Below, in pieces: positions 8,507 through 18,672 of a stretch of DNA of 32,410 bases. Both the position numbers and the translations under genes were made by a program. The DNA comes from Gemmatimonadota bacterium. Lineage in GTDB: Bacteria; Gemmatimonadota; Gemmatimonadetes; Gemmatimonadales; GWC2-71-9. The notes under the pieces were generated by a model. That model made no database searches. It saw only the letters and a program-made list of their open reading frames with translations, and was not told the DNA's origin. Within the stretch, counting starts at the first letter, position 1, and each line of letters begins with the position of its first letter. Where the stretch lies: positions 1-32,410 of the forward strand of contig JACQHC010000128.1 of NCBI GenBank assembly GCA_016199245.1, read 5' to 3'.

Positions 8507-10882
8507 GTGCGCCACGACGCCCCATCCGCGAGCCTGCTTTCCCGCCACCCATGGCTGCTCGACGCGAGTGCGTGGACCGTGGAAAGCGGGCCCGGAGAAC
8601 CCGCGTCGCCCGATGAGGCCGGCGTGTGGATCATCGGGAACGGCTGGGTGTTCGCGCACGCGGGCCTCAGGAGACCGTACAACCGGCTCTCCGGTCTCAC
8701 GGGGCCGACGTACCAGGCGGGCGCGGAACACCCTCAGGGAACGTTCAGCGATTGCTGGCTCGAGTTGCGCAGCGGGCGTGGGCCGGTGGAGAGCAAGCAG
8801 GGCGTCATTGGGAGGCCGCGAGAATCCGGCGTGCTGGTGACGGCTGAGGGCGGCCGTGGCGCGGGCGCGGCCGTGGTGACGGTGGATTTCGCCCCGCCGG
8901 ACGATCCCGTGCTGATCCGCATCGTCGAGGTGTGGGGCGGGACGCGGCTGGGCAGCGACGCGGCACTGCTGGTGCATCTGCCACGGGGCGTGCCCCACGA
9001 CGAACGCCGGCGGTCCCTGCGCCAGATCGGTGACGCTGGGCGCGTGCTCATCCTCACGGCGCTCGCGCCGGGCCGGTGGGCCGAACCGGGGCACCTGGAG
9101 ATCCGCCTCGACCAGGTCGCCGCCGAGGGTGGGGTCTGGTGCCTGCCCCTGGTGCTGGCGTTCGGGACCGATGACGCGGACGCCGTGACCTGGCTGCGCC
9201 AGCCATTCGACGTGATCGACCTGCTCGATCAGACGCGATCGTACTACCGCATCTGGCTCCATCACACCCGGGCGACGGAACTCTGGCCACAGAATCTGCC
9301 GGGCTCCACGACCACGACGCGCTCGATCGCGGACCTGATCGAGGGAACGAAGCTCAATCTCAAGATGCACGTCGCGCAGCCGGGCGGCGCCGTGTGCTCC
9401 ATGGTGCCCCCGGACGAGGGGCGTGCCAGGGATTCGACGGGACCCGTCCGTGCCTTCCTTGCCATGGGCGCGCGTGACGAAGCGCTCGACGTGCTCGAGT
9501 ATTACTATCGCGCCGCGATCATCCTGGGCCGCATTCCAACCTCCGCCCCGGTGGACCTGGACGTCACGGGCGTGGGCGAGCGCACGGACTGGGATGCGGT
9601 CCAGGTACCCGACGGCAGCGGGCCCGCGCACATCGTGCTCCAGCACCGCTGGTGGCTCGAGGCCGGCGGCGATCCTGACGTCGTGCGGCGCCATTGGCCG
9701 TACCTCATGCGCTGTCTCTCCGGACCGCGAGCGACCGCCGAAGACTTGCTGCCGTTCGACGGCGACGAGCCGTATCTCCACGGCGGGTTGTACGACGTAT
9801 TTCCGGAGCGGTGTGGCTGGCCCAACGATCTCATCGCGGACCACGGAAGCCTGGGGTACGCCGCATGGTCACTCGACGCGATGGTCGTGCGCGCAGCGGC
9901 GCACGACGCCCTGGCGTGGATGGGGCAGCAGACCGGCTGCGCCGAGGACGCGCATCGCCATGCCGCGGAAGCCGCCCGCCTTCGGGAGGTGATTGAGTCG
10001 CGGTTCTGGCTGCGGGAGCGGGGCCATTACGCTCCCGCGTTGTATCCCTTGAGCGGCGCGCCGCACGATGTCCCGTTCGCGCCGATCAACCTGGCGCCAC
10101 TCTGGCTGGGCGCTCACGGGGCCGGTCATCCACACGCGCGTGCCAACCTCGACGCGGTGGTGGACTTGATCGGCTTCACCGGAATCACGCCGAACTGCGA
10201 CTACACAGTCGGCGCCGCGCCGGCGTACCTGTTGTGGGCTCTGTTGGAGGCGGCCTCGGATCTGGCGCCGCTGGCGCTGGCGAATCTTGCCGCGTTTGCG
10301 TCGCCCGGCGGCGAGTGGGCGCACGTGTACGGACCAGGAGGCGCGCCGGACACGAACGCGGTCTTTGGCTTCCCGCGCCGGGCGGGCCCGATGGAAAGCG
10401 GTACGTGTCTGGAGGCGCTGCTCAAGTACTTCACGGTGCGACGGGCCTCGCAGGAGCCAGGCGAGGATTTCCGCGGGGTGACGCGGCGCAGCGGAACGTT
10501 CGGGCCGGGGCCCACGCGCGCATCCAGCGCTTCCGTGGACCCACCACCGGGTGATCGACGAGTGGTCCTCGTGACGGCAGATGGCGCCGAAATCGCCGCA
10601 GCCGGCACTCTGCCAGGGGTGCGGGCCGGCGAATCGTTCCTGATTATCGAGCCCGGGCGGCCGTTCCGGACCGACTTCCTGGCGAAGCTCCTGTTCCACC
10701 CGTCAGGCACCCGCGCGGCCGACGTGCTCATCCTCGGCGCCAGTGCGCTCGCCGGCGATCGACGCTCCATGAAGCCGGTGACGTTCTGGCGCAGCGCGGA
10801 GGTCGTGGGCGCGCTGGAACGATTCACCGCGGCGGGAGGGCACGTGCTGCGGCCGCCATCATGGAATCGCGCGTCGCCCTGA
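8507..10882 (+). CDS. Six-hairpin glycosidase / GH65-like protein of uncertain specificity
   Basis: 791 aa: GVWIIGNGWVFAHAGLRRPYNRLSGLTGPTYQAG...EYYYRAAIILGRIP...QHRWWLEAGGDPDVVRRHWPYLMR. Confidence 0.6.
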   Translation: MRHDAPSASLLSRHPWLLDASAWTVESGPGEPASPDEAGVWIIGNGWVFAHAGLRRPYNRLSGLTGPTYQAGAEHPQGTFSDCWLELRSGRGPVESKQGVIGRPRESGVLVTAEGGRGAGAAVVTVDFAPPDDPVLIRIVEVWGGTRLGSDAALLVHLPRGVPHDERRRSLRQIGDAGRVLILTALAPGRWAEPGHLEIRLDQVAAEGGVWCLPLVLAFGTDDADAVTWLRQPFDVIDLLDQTRSYYRIWLHHTRATELWPQNLPGSTTTTRSIADLIEGTKLNLKMHVAQPGGAVCSMVPPDEGRARDSTGPVRAFLAMGARDEALDVLEYYYRAAIILGRIPTSAPVDLDVTGVGERTDWDAVQVPDGSGPAHIVLQHRWWLEAGGDPDVVRRHWPYLMRCLSGPRATAEDLLPFDGDEPYLHGGLYDVFPERCGWPNDLIADHGSLGYAAWSLDAMVVRAAAHDALAWMGQQTGCAEDAHRHAAEAARLREVIESRFWLRERGHYAPALYPLSGAPHDVPFAPINLAPLWLGAHGAGHPHARANLDAVVDLIGFTGITPNCDYTVGAAPAYLLWALLEAASDLAPLALANLAAFASPGGEWAHVYGPGGAPDTNAVFGFPRRAGPMESGTCLEALLKYFTVRRASQEPGEDFRGVTRRSGTFGPGPTRASSASVDPPPGDRRVVLVTADGAEIAAAGTLPGVRAGESFLIIEPGRPFRTDFLAKLLFHPSGTRAADVLILGASALAGDRRSMKPVTFWRSAEVVGALERFTAAGGHVLRPPSWNRASP

Positions 10883-12509
10883 ACTCCGTCCCGGGCTTCC
10901 AGTTCGGGAGCGTCGTCTCGTTCGCGACCTGATGACCGACACGAAACAGCAACTGCAGGTCGTCAATGGCGCCGCGCAGGTCCCACGTCGGGTCGTACTC
11001 GTCGGACGGCTTGTGGTAGCGCTCGGCCGTGTACTTGTCGCGCTGCTCGCGCGCGTACGTCTCGCCGCGCTCAACGTGGTCCACGCCGGCGTCCGTGTAC
11101 AGCGCCGGCACGCCCGCCTTCGCGAAGTTGAAATGGTCCGAGCGGTAGTAGAACCCCTTCTCCGGTTCCGCGTCCGGCTTGAGCACACGGCTCTGCGTGA
11201 GCGCGGCCTCCGCGAGATAATCGTCCAGCTCGGAGTTACCGTATCCGATCACGGTGATGTCTCGCATCGGCCCGATGTGATTCAGGCCGTCCATGTTGAT
11301 CACCGCGGCCGTCCGGTTGTGCGGATAGACGGGATTCTGCGCGTAATGCGCCGACCCGATGAGGCCCTGCTCTTCCGCGGTGACCGCGAGGAACACGATC
11401 GAGCGCTGCGGCGGCCGCTCGAGCGACGCAAACGCTTGCGCCAGCGCGAGCAGCCCCGCCGTGCCGCTCGCGTTGTCCAGCGCTCCGTTGTAGATGTCGT
11501 CGCCTTGGAGCGACGTGTCGCGGCCCAGGTGGTCCCAGTGGGCCATGTAGATCACGTATTCGTCCGGCCGGGCGGCGCCGGGCAGTAACGCGATCACGTT
11601 GTTGGACGTTGACGAGCGAATCCGGTTCCGGACGGTGACCAACGCCCGGAGGCCGAGCGACAGCGGCTTGAAGCCGCGCTGCATGGCGAGCGCCTTGAGC
11701 GAATCGTAGTCCCGGCCTGCCTGGGTGAAGAGGCTGCGCGCGGCCTCGACGGTGAGCCATCCTTCGACGGCCGCGCGCGACATGTTGCTGTCTTTCGCCA
11801 CCAGGCCGAACTGCTCGCCGCCCCAACTACCGGTCACGACCTCCCACGGGTACGCCGCGGGTTCCGTTTCGTGCACGATGAGCACGCCGGCGGCGCCCTG
11901 CCGGGCGGCCTCCTCGAACTTGTAGGTCCATCGCCCGTAGTACGTCATGGTCCTGCCGTGAAACAGCGCGGTATCGCCGGTAGCGAAGCCAGGATCGTTC
12001 ACCAGCACCACGACCGTCTTTCCGCGGGCGTCCAGCCCGGCATAGTCGTTCCAGCCGTACTCGGGAGCGACGACGCCGTAGCCGGCGAACACGACCTCAG
12101 AGTTGTCGAGCTGCGACTGCTGAACCACGCGTCGCGTGAATCCGATGAAGTCGTCGCCGTAGCGGAAAGTGCGAGTGCCGCTTTGCCCGCTCACCGAGAG
12201 CACCATGTTGCGGTCGGCCGTCATGGCCACGAGCGGGGCTTCCTGGAACCACCCACCTACATTCCCCGGCCGGAGCCCCAGCTTTGCGAACTCCCCCCGG
12301 AGGTACGCGATGGTCTTCGCTTCTCCCGGCGACGAGGGCCCGCGTCCCTCGAGACTGTCGGACGCGAGCACCTGGATATGGGTTACCAGGCCCCCGGTGG
12401 TCATCGTCTCCAGCGCCGCCTCCACGCTTCGGCCACCGGCATCGCACGCAATCAGCAGCGCCGACACCAAGGCGGACGCCATGGCGCGGCTGAGTCTAGT
12501 CGTTCGCAT
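10824..12509 (-). CDS. M28 family aminopeptidase with PA-like domain
   Basis: YVIYMAHWDHLGRDTSLQGDDIYNGALDNASGTAGLLALAQAFA...IVFLAVTAEEQGLIGSAHYA; start chosen at internal MRTTRL. Confidence 0.9.
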   Translation of the reverse strand: MRTTRLSRAMASALVSALLIACDAGGRSVEAALETMTTGGLVTHIQVLASDSLEGRGPSSPGEAKTIAYLRGEFAKLGLRPGNVGGWFQEAPLVAMTADRNMVLSVSGQSGTRTFRYGDDFIGFTRRVVQQSQLDNSEVVFAGYGVVAPEYGWNDYAGLDARGKTVVVLVNDPGFATGDTALFHGRTMTYYGRWTYKFEEAARQGAAGVLIVHETEPAAYPWEVVTGSWGGEQFGLVAKDSNMSRAAVEGWLTVEAARSLFTQAGRDYDSLKALAMQRGFKPLSLGLRALVTVRNRIRSSTSNNVIALLPGAARPDEYVIYMAHWDHLGRDTSLQGDDIYNGALDNASGTAGLLALAQAFASLERPPQRSIVFLAVTAEEQGLIGSAHYAQNPVYPHNRTAAVINMDGLNHIGPMRDITVIGYGNSELDDYLAEAALTQSRVLKPDAEPEKGFYYRSDHFNFAKAGVPALYTDAGVDHVERGETYAREQRDKYTAERYHKPSDEYDPTWDLRGAIDDLQLLFRVGHQVANETTLPNWKPGTEFRATRDSMMAAAARALPPR

Positions 12510-12530
12510 ATTGTCGGATCCCTTCACCCT

Positions 12531-12590
12531 CGTCGCCTGTCATCGCCTATCATCGCTTATCATCGCCTGTCTTCACCAATCATCGCCCCT
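12531..12590. repeat. Six contiguous 10-bp degenerate tandem units (consensus about CATCGCCTAT)
   Basis: cgtcgcctgt|catcgcctat|catcgcttat|catcgcctgt|cttcaccaat|catcgcccct read directly. Confidence 0.8.
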
Positions 12591-12592
12591 GG

Positions 12593-14770
12593 TCAGAGCG
12601 CGCCGAGCAGTTCCGTGGCGCGACGAACGCGGGCAGTCATTCGTTCAACGCCAGCCGCCACGATCGCCGCCTGCGCCCGCGCCTCCTCGGGGCGGTCCAG
12701 CTCGATGGCTTCCCGGACGCCCGGCATGGTCTTCACCCCGTAGCCCGTGTAGTAGCCCGGCGCGTAGATCGTGTGCCGGAACCACGACCGAATCGGCAGG
12801 CCTTCTGGCGCCGCGAGATCGCGCTCCGTCAGGTAAATCTCCCGGTTGATCGCCTCAAGTTGTCGCCGCTTGCCGGCGAGCCCGCGGGTGCCCAGGGCCA
12901 TCACGCGCTCGTACGCTGCGTCGAACGCCCGGCCGGCTTCGGCGAGGCCGTCCACCGCGCGCCGCACGGCGGTAAGATCGGTCCGGTTCGGTCCGAGCTT
13001 CTTCGCGGCCAAGCTGTCCAGCTCGCTCACGTACGTACCGTATGTCTTCGCTGCATCTACAAACGACCACGGGAGCACCGGCGCATCAGCCAGGCGGGCG
13101 AGCGCTACGCCTACGGCGCCAGCCTGGGCCTTCCCGTAGTGAAAGCCGGGGTCCAGGAACCGCACGAAGAAATCGTACGTGTCGTAGATCGAGTGGTAGA
13201 TGCCGGTCTCCTGTCCGCCGCCGTAGCCCATGTTGAGCGAGGCCACCGTCAGGTGATCGAGAAACACGGTGTAGTCGGACCCCGAGCCCAGCGCATCGAT
13301 GTAGTACCCGCGCTCCCGAATCCGGGTGGAGTCCTGCACGGTCTTCGCCTGGCTGAAGGCGCGTGCCGCCAGCGCTTCGAGGGCGCCCTGGCCGCTCTTG
13401 GGATCGTTCGCGTCTCGCGTCACCTGCTCCGCGAACGTGCGGAGCGCGTGCGACCCTTGCGTGCCGAGCCAGCCCCAGCCGTACGAGTCGGTATTGAGGT
13501 ACAGCACGGCCTTCTCACGCAGCTCATCCGCGTGGTGCTCGCCCCACTCCGTGGAGCCGAGCAGGCCCCATTCCTCTCCATCCCACAGCGCGAACACCAG
13601 CGTGCGCTGGGGGCGCCAACCGGTCTTCGCCAGCTCGGCGAACGACCGCGCCATCTCCATCAGGGCCACCGCGCTCGACGTGGGATCCTGGGCGCCGTTC
13701 ACCCAGGCGTCGTGATGACTGCCCTGGAGGATCCACTGGTCGGGGTACGTGGCCCCGGGGATCTTCGCGATCACGTTGTACAGCGGGCGGAGTTGCCAGT
13801 CGAACTGGAGGTGGACGCGGACGCGGGCGGGGCCGGGCCCCACGTGATAGGTGATCGGCAGCGCGCCCTTCCAGTCGTCATTGGGGGCCACGGGCCCACC
13901 GAGGGCGCGGAGGAGGGGCAACGCGTCTCCGTACGAAATCGGCAGTACGGGGATCGTGACGAGCGTCTTCGCATCGCGCCGGTCGAGCTTGCGGCCGCCT
14001 TTCACCCCGCCCCATCCCGGTGTGAGTGGATCACCGGGGTAGGTGGGCATGTCCATGACGCTGCCGCGCTGCGCGCCCAGCTCCGGCCGCATAGGTCCCC
14101 TGGGGTACACGTCGCCCACGTAATAGCCGTCGTCCTCGGGATCGGAGTAGATGAGGCAGGCGATGGCGCCGTGCTCGGCGGCGACCTTGGGCTTGATGCC
14201 GCGCCAGCTCCGGCCGTACTTGGCGATCACGATCTTGCCGCGCACGTCCACGCCCAGCCTGGCGAGTTGCTCGTAGTCCTCGGGGACGCCGTAGTTGATG
14301 TAGACCAGCTCCCCGGTGACGTCGCCGTCGGCGGAGTAGGCGTTGTAGGTGGGGAGCTGGCCGCGATCGCCGGAGTCCTTGTCTTCAGGGATTGCGGGTT
14401 CGGTCAAGCGGGCGACGTAGCGCTCGGGCGCGAGCAGCTCGACGTGCCGGGTCACGGGAATCGGCATGAGCGCTTCGAACTCCTCGATCTCTGCGGCGAG
14501 GCCCCATTCTTTGAACCTGGCGAGCGCGTACTCCGCGACGGCCTTAGAGCCGGGCGAGCTTGCGTGGTGCGGTTCCTCGGTCGTGGCGAGGAGGTATTGT
14601 CGCAGGCGGACAGTGTCCGGCGTGTTCCTCAGGATCGCTTCGATTCGGGCGCGATCGGGGAGGGCGTCGGCGGGGAACCCTCGAATTGGGGCCTGGGCTG
14701 CAAGCGCCGCGGGCACCGTCAGGAGACCCAGCAGCACCGATACGTGCCGACTACGGTACCGTTCGACCAC
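12593..14770 (-). CDS. M28 peptidase, glutamate carboxypeptidase II / PSMA-like with TFR-dimer-like C-terminus
   Basis: WILQGSHHDAWVNGAQDPTSSAVALMEMARSFAEL...LVFALWDGEEWGLLGSTEW; GSDYTVFLDHL. Confidence 0.9.
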   Translation of the reverse strand: MVERYRSRHVSVLLGLLTVPAALAAQAPIRGFPADALPDRARIEAILRNTPDTVRLRQYLLATTEEPHHASSPGSKAVAEYALARFKEWGLAAEIEEFEALMPIPVTRHVELLAPERYVARLTEPAIPEDKDSGDRGQLPTYNAYSADGDVTGELVYINYGVPEDYEQLARLGVDVRGKIVIAKYGRSWRGIKPKVAAEHGAIACLIYSDPEDDGYYVGDVYPRGPMRPELGAQRGSVMDMPTYPGDPLTPGWGGVKGGRKLDRRDAKTLVTIPVLPISYGDALPLLRALGGPVAPNDDWKGALPITYHVGPGPARVRVHLQFDWQLRPLYNVIAKIPGATYPDQWILQGSHHDAWVNGAQDPTSSAVALMEMARSFAELAKTGWRPQRTLVFALWDGEEWGLLGSTEWGEHHADELREKAVLYLNTDSYGWGWLGTQGSHALRTFAEQVTRDANDPKSGQGALEALAARAFSQAKTVQDSTRIRERGYYIDALGSGSDYTVFLDHLTVASLNMGYGGGQETGIYHSIYDTYDFFVRFLDPGFHYGKAQAGAVGVALARLADAPVLPWSFVDAAKTYGTYVSELDSLAAKKLGPNRTDLTAVRRAVDGLAEAGRAFDAAYERVMALGTRGLAGKRRQLEAINREIYLTERDLAAPEGLPIRSWFRHTIYAPGYYTGYGVKTMPGVREAIELDRPEEARAQAAIVAAGVERMTARVRRATELLGAL

Positions 14771-14925
14771 CGTGATCCTCTAGACTTTGGGGGGTCGGGT
14801 AAGTAATCCCACTCGAGGATCGAAATCAACCGCCGCGTACGGCGACCCCCGCGGGGAATGGGGCGCGGGGTGCATCGAGAAAGCAGCTTTTGCGACGCCA
14901 TTGGGCTCGCCAGAAGGTAGGTCGC

Positions 14926-16176
14926 GTGAGGGGAAACGATTCCGAGATTCGCCGTCGCATCCAGCGATGGCATCGCACCGGGGATATGGGAGCGCTGTGG
15001 CCGGAGTTCTCCGTCGCCGAACTGCTCGCGGGCCACGGCGCGGTCTGTGCGACGACGCGAGCGATGCTGCGAGAGCCGAGTGCCACGGCGACGCTCGAGG
15101 CGACCAGTGAGCGCGAGTCGGCCGCGCTCGGCATCGCCGCTTTTGAGTCGGGCATGGGGCCGCTGCTCGGGTGGTGGGTCGAGCGTGGCCTCGTGACCGC
15201 CTCCACCGGCGCGCGCCAGGTGCTGGCCGTCCACCTGGAGCACGGCAGACGCAGGATCGCCGCCATTCGGCAGGCGCTGACGGCGATTCTCCAAGCGCTG
15301 CATTCGGAGGGCGTCATTCCGGTGTTATTGAAAGGCCTGCACGTGGGCAGCGAGTATTTCCCCGAGCCTGGCACGTGCCCTGCGGGCGACATTGACCTGC
15401 TCGTACACCCATCGGAGCGCGACGCGGCAGCCGCCGGCCTGCGGCGGGCCGGCCTGCGGGAATCGCGGCGAACGGTGTACGGGGCGCGGTCAGAGTGGGT
15501 TCCCGATGGTCGGGCGCAGGTGGTGCATTCCCTGGAGTTCGACCACGCGGACAATCCCTTCGCGGTGGATCTGCACACGGGACTCGAGCGCTGGTATTTC
15601 CGCGGCGTTCGCGCCGGATTTGGTGAATCGGCGTTCGCGCACACGACGCCGATCGTCGTGGACGGCAGCACGGTTCGGGCATTGGACCAGCCGCTCCTTA
15701 CGGCATTCCTGGCGTTGCACACGAGCTCCGAGCTGGCACGCATGCGCCTCGTGCGGCTGGTTGAGCTGACCGTCGTGATACAGCGTGACCGCCGGAGCGG
15801 GGTGCTCGACTGGACCGCGCTGGGGGGGCTGCTGCACAGGACGGGGACGGCGCGATTCGTCTTTCCCGCGCTCGCGCTGGTTGAACGGTTGTGTCCCGGG
15901 ACGGTCGAGAATACGCTCATCGCGCGGAGCCAACCGTATCTCACCAATCGTATGCTGCGCGTCATCGAGGCGGTTGCCGCGGCGGACATGGCTCCGCTGA
16001 GGTATCGGTCGCTCGAGGAACGACTGGTGTGGGCTCGGGGAGCGCGCGAGCTGTTGCTGAACCTATCGGAGCTCGTGTGGCCGACCGATGACGGCTTGCC
16101 CGTCAGCGTGGGTCGCCTGCAGTGGAGGCGCGTTCGTGCGCTGGTGCGAGGCAGGGTGGGGTTGCGGGCGCGGTAG
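14926..16176 (+). CDS. NTP_transf_5-type nucleotidyltransferase family protein (paralog 1)
   Basis: VIPVLLKGLHVGSEYFPEPGTCPAGDIDLLVHPSERDAAAAGLRRAGL; C-terminal RSLEERLVWARGARELLLNLSELVWP. Confidence 0.8.
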   Translation: MRGNDSEIRRRIQRWHRTGDMGALWPEFSVAELLAGHGAVCATTRAMLREPSATATLEATSERESAALGIAAFESGMGPLLGWWVERGLVTASTGARQVLAVHLEHGRRRIAAIRQALTAILQALHSEGVIPVLLKGLHVGSEYFPEPGTCPAGDIDLLVHPSERDAAAAGLRRAGLRESRRTVYGARSEWVPDGRAQVVHSLEFDHADNPFAVDLHTGLERWYFRGVRAGFGESAFAHTTPIVVDGSTVRALDQPLLTAFLALHTSSELARMRLVRLVELTVVIQRDRRSGVLDWTALGGLLHRTGTARFVFPALALVERLCPGTVENTLIARSQPYLTNRMLRVIEAVAAADMAPLRYRSLEERLVWARGARELLLNLSELVWPTDDGLPVSVGRLQWRRVRALVRGRVGLRAR

Positions 16177-16283
16177 GGCGGCCGCGCACGGGCCATGCGG
16201 ACGCGGCCCCACGGTGCGCGCGCGACCAACCCCGAGGCGCGACACCCTTGCGAGCGGGCCGGCTGACGACAACTGTTTCATCC

Positions 16284-17177
16284 GTGACCGACCCGACAGT
16301 CTCCGTCATTATCCCCACGTACAACCGTGTCGCCCTGCTGCGCGAGGCGATCGACTCGGTGCGCCGGCAGACCTTCCGCTCCTGGGAACTCATCGTCATT
16401 GACGACGGCTCGACGGACAACACTGGAGCGTTCCTAGCGGAGCTCGCCGAACCCCAACTCCGCGTTCTTCGCACGGAGCACTCAGGTAATCCCGCGCGGG
16501 TGCGCAACGTTGGTCTGGCTGAGGCGCGCGGCCAATACGTGGCTTTCTTGGACGACGACGACTTGTGGCAACCAGAGAAGCTCGAGGTCCAGATGGGGTT
16601 GCTCAGAACCGGCGGCTGCCGTTGGAGCTACACGGGGTTCGTCCGTGTGAATGCCCTGGGCGAGCGGTTCTGGCAGACCACACCAGACCGCATCTACTGC
16701 GGAAGCATTTTGGAGAAGTTACTAGGAGTCCAGGCAGCTATAGCGCTCCCCACGGTCGTCGCCGAGCGGCGCCTCATAGACAACGTTGGACGGTTTGACG
16801 AGAACATGAGAACCCGAGAGGACTACGCCCTGTGGCTTGAACTCGCGGAGCGAGGGGACGTCGTAGCAACGCCGCAGCAGCTCACGATCGTGCGCGATCA
16901 CGCCGGGAGGCTCTTCCGCCCGGAGGGGTGCCGCGTGAGCGTCGCGTTATACCGGAAGTGATTCGCTCGGCTGGCGCGCCCGGAGCTTCGTCGAGTCTGC
17001 CGCCAGCGAATTGCCGAATCGTATCTCGCCGATGCCCGGTATCGAGTGACCGTGGGCCATTGGCGGCGTGCGCTCTCGGCGACACTGGGTGCGTTACGGT
17101 GGGATCCGCCCTACACCTCGGCCCGACTTATCCGCGCGATGCAGCGGCGGACACCTCCGTGGCGCGGCCGCCGGTAG
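16284..17177 (+). pseudogene. GT2 family glycosyltransferase with in-frame TGA (16959-16961) before its C-terminal segment
   Basis: VTDPTVSVIIPTYNRVALLREAIDSVRRQTFRSWELIVIDDGS...VAFLDDDDLWQPEKL...VALYRK-*-FARLARPELRRVCRQRIAESYLADARYRVTVGHWRRALSATLGALRWDPPYTSARLIRAMQRRTPPWRGRR, same frame. Confidence 0.7.
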
Positions 17178-17182
17178 GCTTC

Positions 17183-17465
17183 GTGACCGACTCGTTGATC
17201 TCTGTCATCCTACCGACCTATAATCGTTCGCCTCTCTTGCGGCAGGCAGTGGAGTCGGTGCGGGAACAGACGTACCGGCAGTGGGAGCTCCCCGTCATCG
17301 ATGATGGTTCGGCCGACGATACCGCCGGGCAGTTGGTGGGGGAGCCGCGGATTGGGGATTGGGCCAGGGCGGGTGACGCCAAGCTCACGGCCGCCATCAG
17401 CGTGGCGACGGTCTCGAGTCTGCCGACTCTCATGGCAATCACCTCGTGTATTTCTGAGCCAAGTA
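17183..17465 (+). pseudogene. Truncated/frameshifted GT2 N-terminal remnant (duplicate of upstream GT2)
   Basis: VTDSLISVILPTYNRSPLLRQAVESVREQTYRQWELPVIDDGSADDTAGQLV, then GT2-like similarity appears in another frame (GLESADSHGNHLVYF*). Confidence 0.65.
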
Positions 17466-17570
17466 CTCCCGCCCGCTTCCCGTAACCCGGAGGATGCTGC
17501 ATCAATGGAGCGAGCGCCCACGCAGGGTACCGCCTCGCCGCTGATCTCGCAAAGGGGCATACTTCCCGCC

Positions 17571-18533
17571 ATGCCTGTTGCGCCACGGCCAAACTTTTTC
17601 ATCGTAGGTGCACCTCGGTGCGGCACGACGTCGATGCACTATTACCTGAGCCAGCATCCCGCTGTCTACATGCCGCCGGTCAAAGAGTTACACTTTTTCG
17701 GTAGAGACCTGGATCCGGAGCTCGTCTACCCGGTCCCAGCAGACGCGGACGCATATCTCGCGTTCTTCGCTCCCGCCGGGTCGAGGAGAGGCATCGGTGA
17801 GACCTCGCCGTTCTACCTTTACTCCAGGACGGCCCCCGGTGAGATCGCAGACTTCTCTCCGGACGCGCGAATCGTCATCATGCTGCGCAATCCAGTGGAC
17901 CTCATGTACTCCTGGTTCTGCGGGGGGCGATTCTCATCCGCGTTCATCCCGGCGCACCGACAGCTGGCGTCTTTCGAAGCGGCCGTGGCGGGGGATCTCA
18001 AGCCTCACGGTGAGGTCAGCTCGCCGGACGGGCCACCGCGCTCTCGCGGGAGAGTTCCGCAATCGTATCGGGATCTTGCCGCGTACGCGCAACATGTGAA
18101 GCGGTACCTTGACGCGTTCGGAAGGGCGCGCATCCACGTGGTCTGGTTCGACGAACTCACCAGCGCTCCCGGGCCGGTGTTCCAGCGAATCTGCCGGTTC
18201 CTTGAGGTAGATCCCGGATTCATCCCGGATTTCGCCCCGCGCAACCAGAGTCGCCACGCCCGCGTCCGGACCCTCGTGCGTTTTCTCATTAGGCCTCCAC
18301 CGCTCGCGCGACATCTGGCCCGCGCGCTCGTGCCCGCGAGCGTGCGCCCAGCCATTCGGTCCGTATTCTGGCGGCTCGCCGTGACCCACCCCCCACCCCT
18401 GGACCCGGCCGTCCGCTGCCGTGTGCTGCCACAGTTCGCCGACGACATCCTGAAACTGCAGACACTGCTCGACCGGGACCTGAGCCATTGGCTGCGTTGC
18501 GACGAGGCAGCCCGCAACGTACCGGCGTCCTGA
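17571..18533 (+). CDS. Sulfotransferase
   Basis: NFFIVGAPRCGTTSMHYYLSQHPAVYMPPVKELHFFG (5'-PSB motif) and RIVIMLRNPVDLMYSWF. Confidence 0.9.
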   Translation: MPVAPRPNFFIVGAPRCGTTSMHYYLSQHPAVYMPPVKELHFFGRDLDPELVYPVPADADAYLAFFAPAGSRRGIGETSPFYLYSRTAPGEIADFSPDARIVIMLRNPVDLMYSWFCGGRFSSAFIPAHRQLASFEAAVAGDLKPHGEVSSPDGPPRSRGRVPQSYRDLAAYAQHVKRYLDAFGRARIHVVWFDELTSAPGPVFQRICRFLEVDPGFIPDFAPRNQSRHARVRTLVRFLIRPPPLARHLARALVPASVRPAIRSVFWRLAVTHPPPLDPAVRCRVLPQFADDILKLQTLLDRDLSHWLRCDEAARNVPAS

Positions 18534-18672
18534 CATGCAAACGCGTTCTCCTCTACATCGAGCGATCCACCCCGGGGGCCCGGCCGCGGACGGATCGGAC
18601 GGAAGTCGTTGTTTAGTAATGCTAGCGCGAATGGCTTCGTTCTCGGATGGATCAGCGATGGTTCCATGCGCC

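Noticed and set aside
12531-12590. CRISPR array
   Set aside because: The 10-bp units are contiguous and have no spacers, so this is a simple tandem repeat.
18534-18672. Hidden RNA gene or peptide between sulfotransferase and GT39-like gene
   Set aside because: No convincing ORF, tRNA fold or strong hairpin could be recognised by eye; left unassigned.
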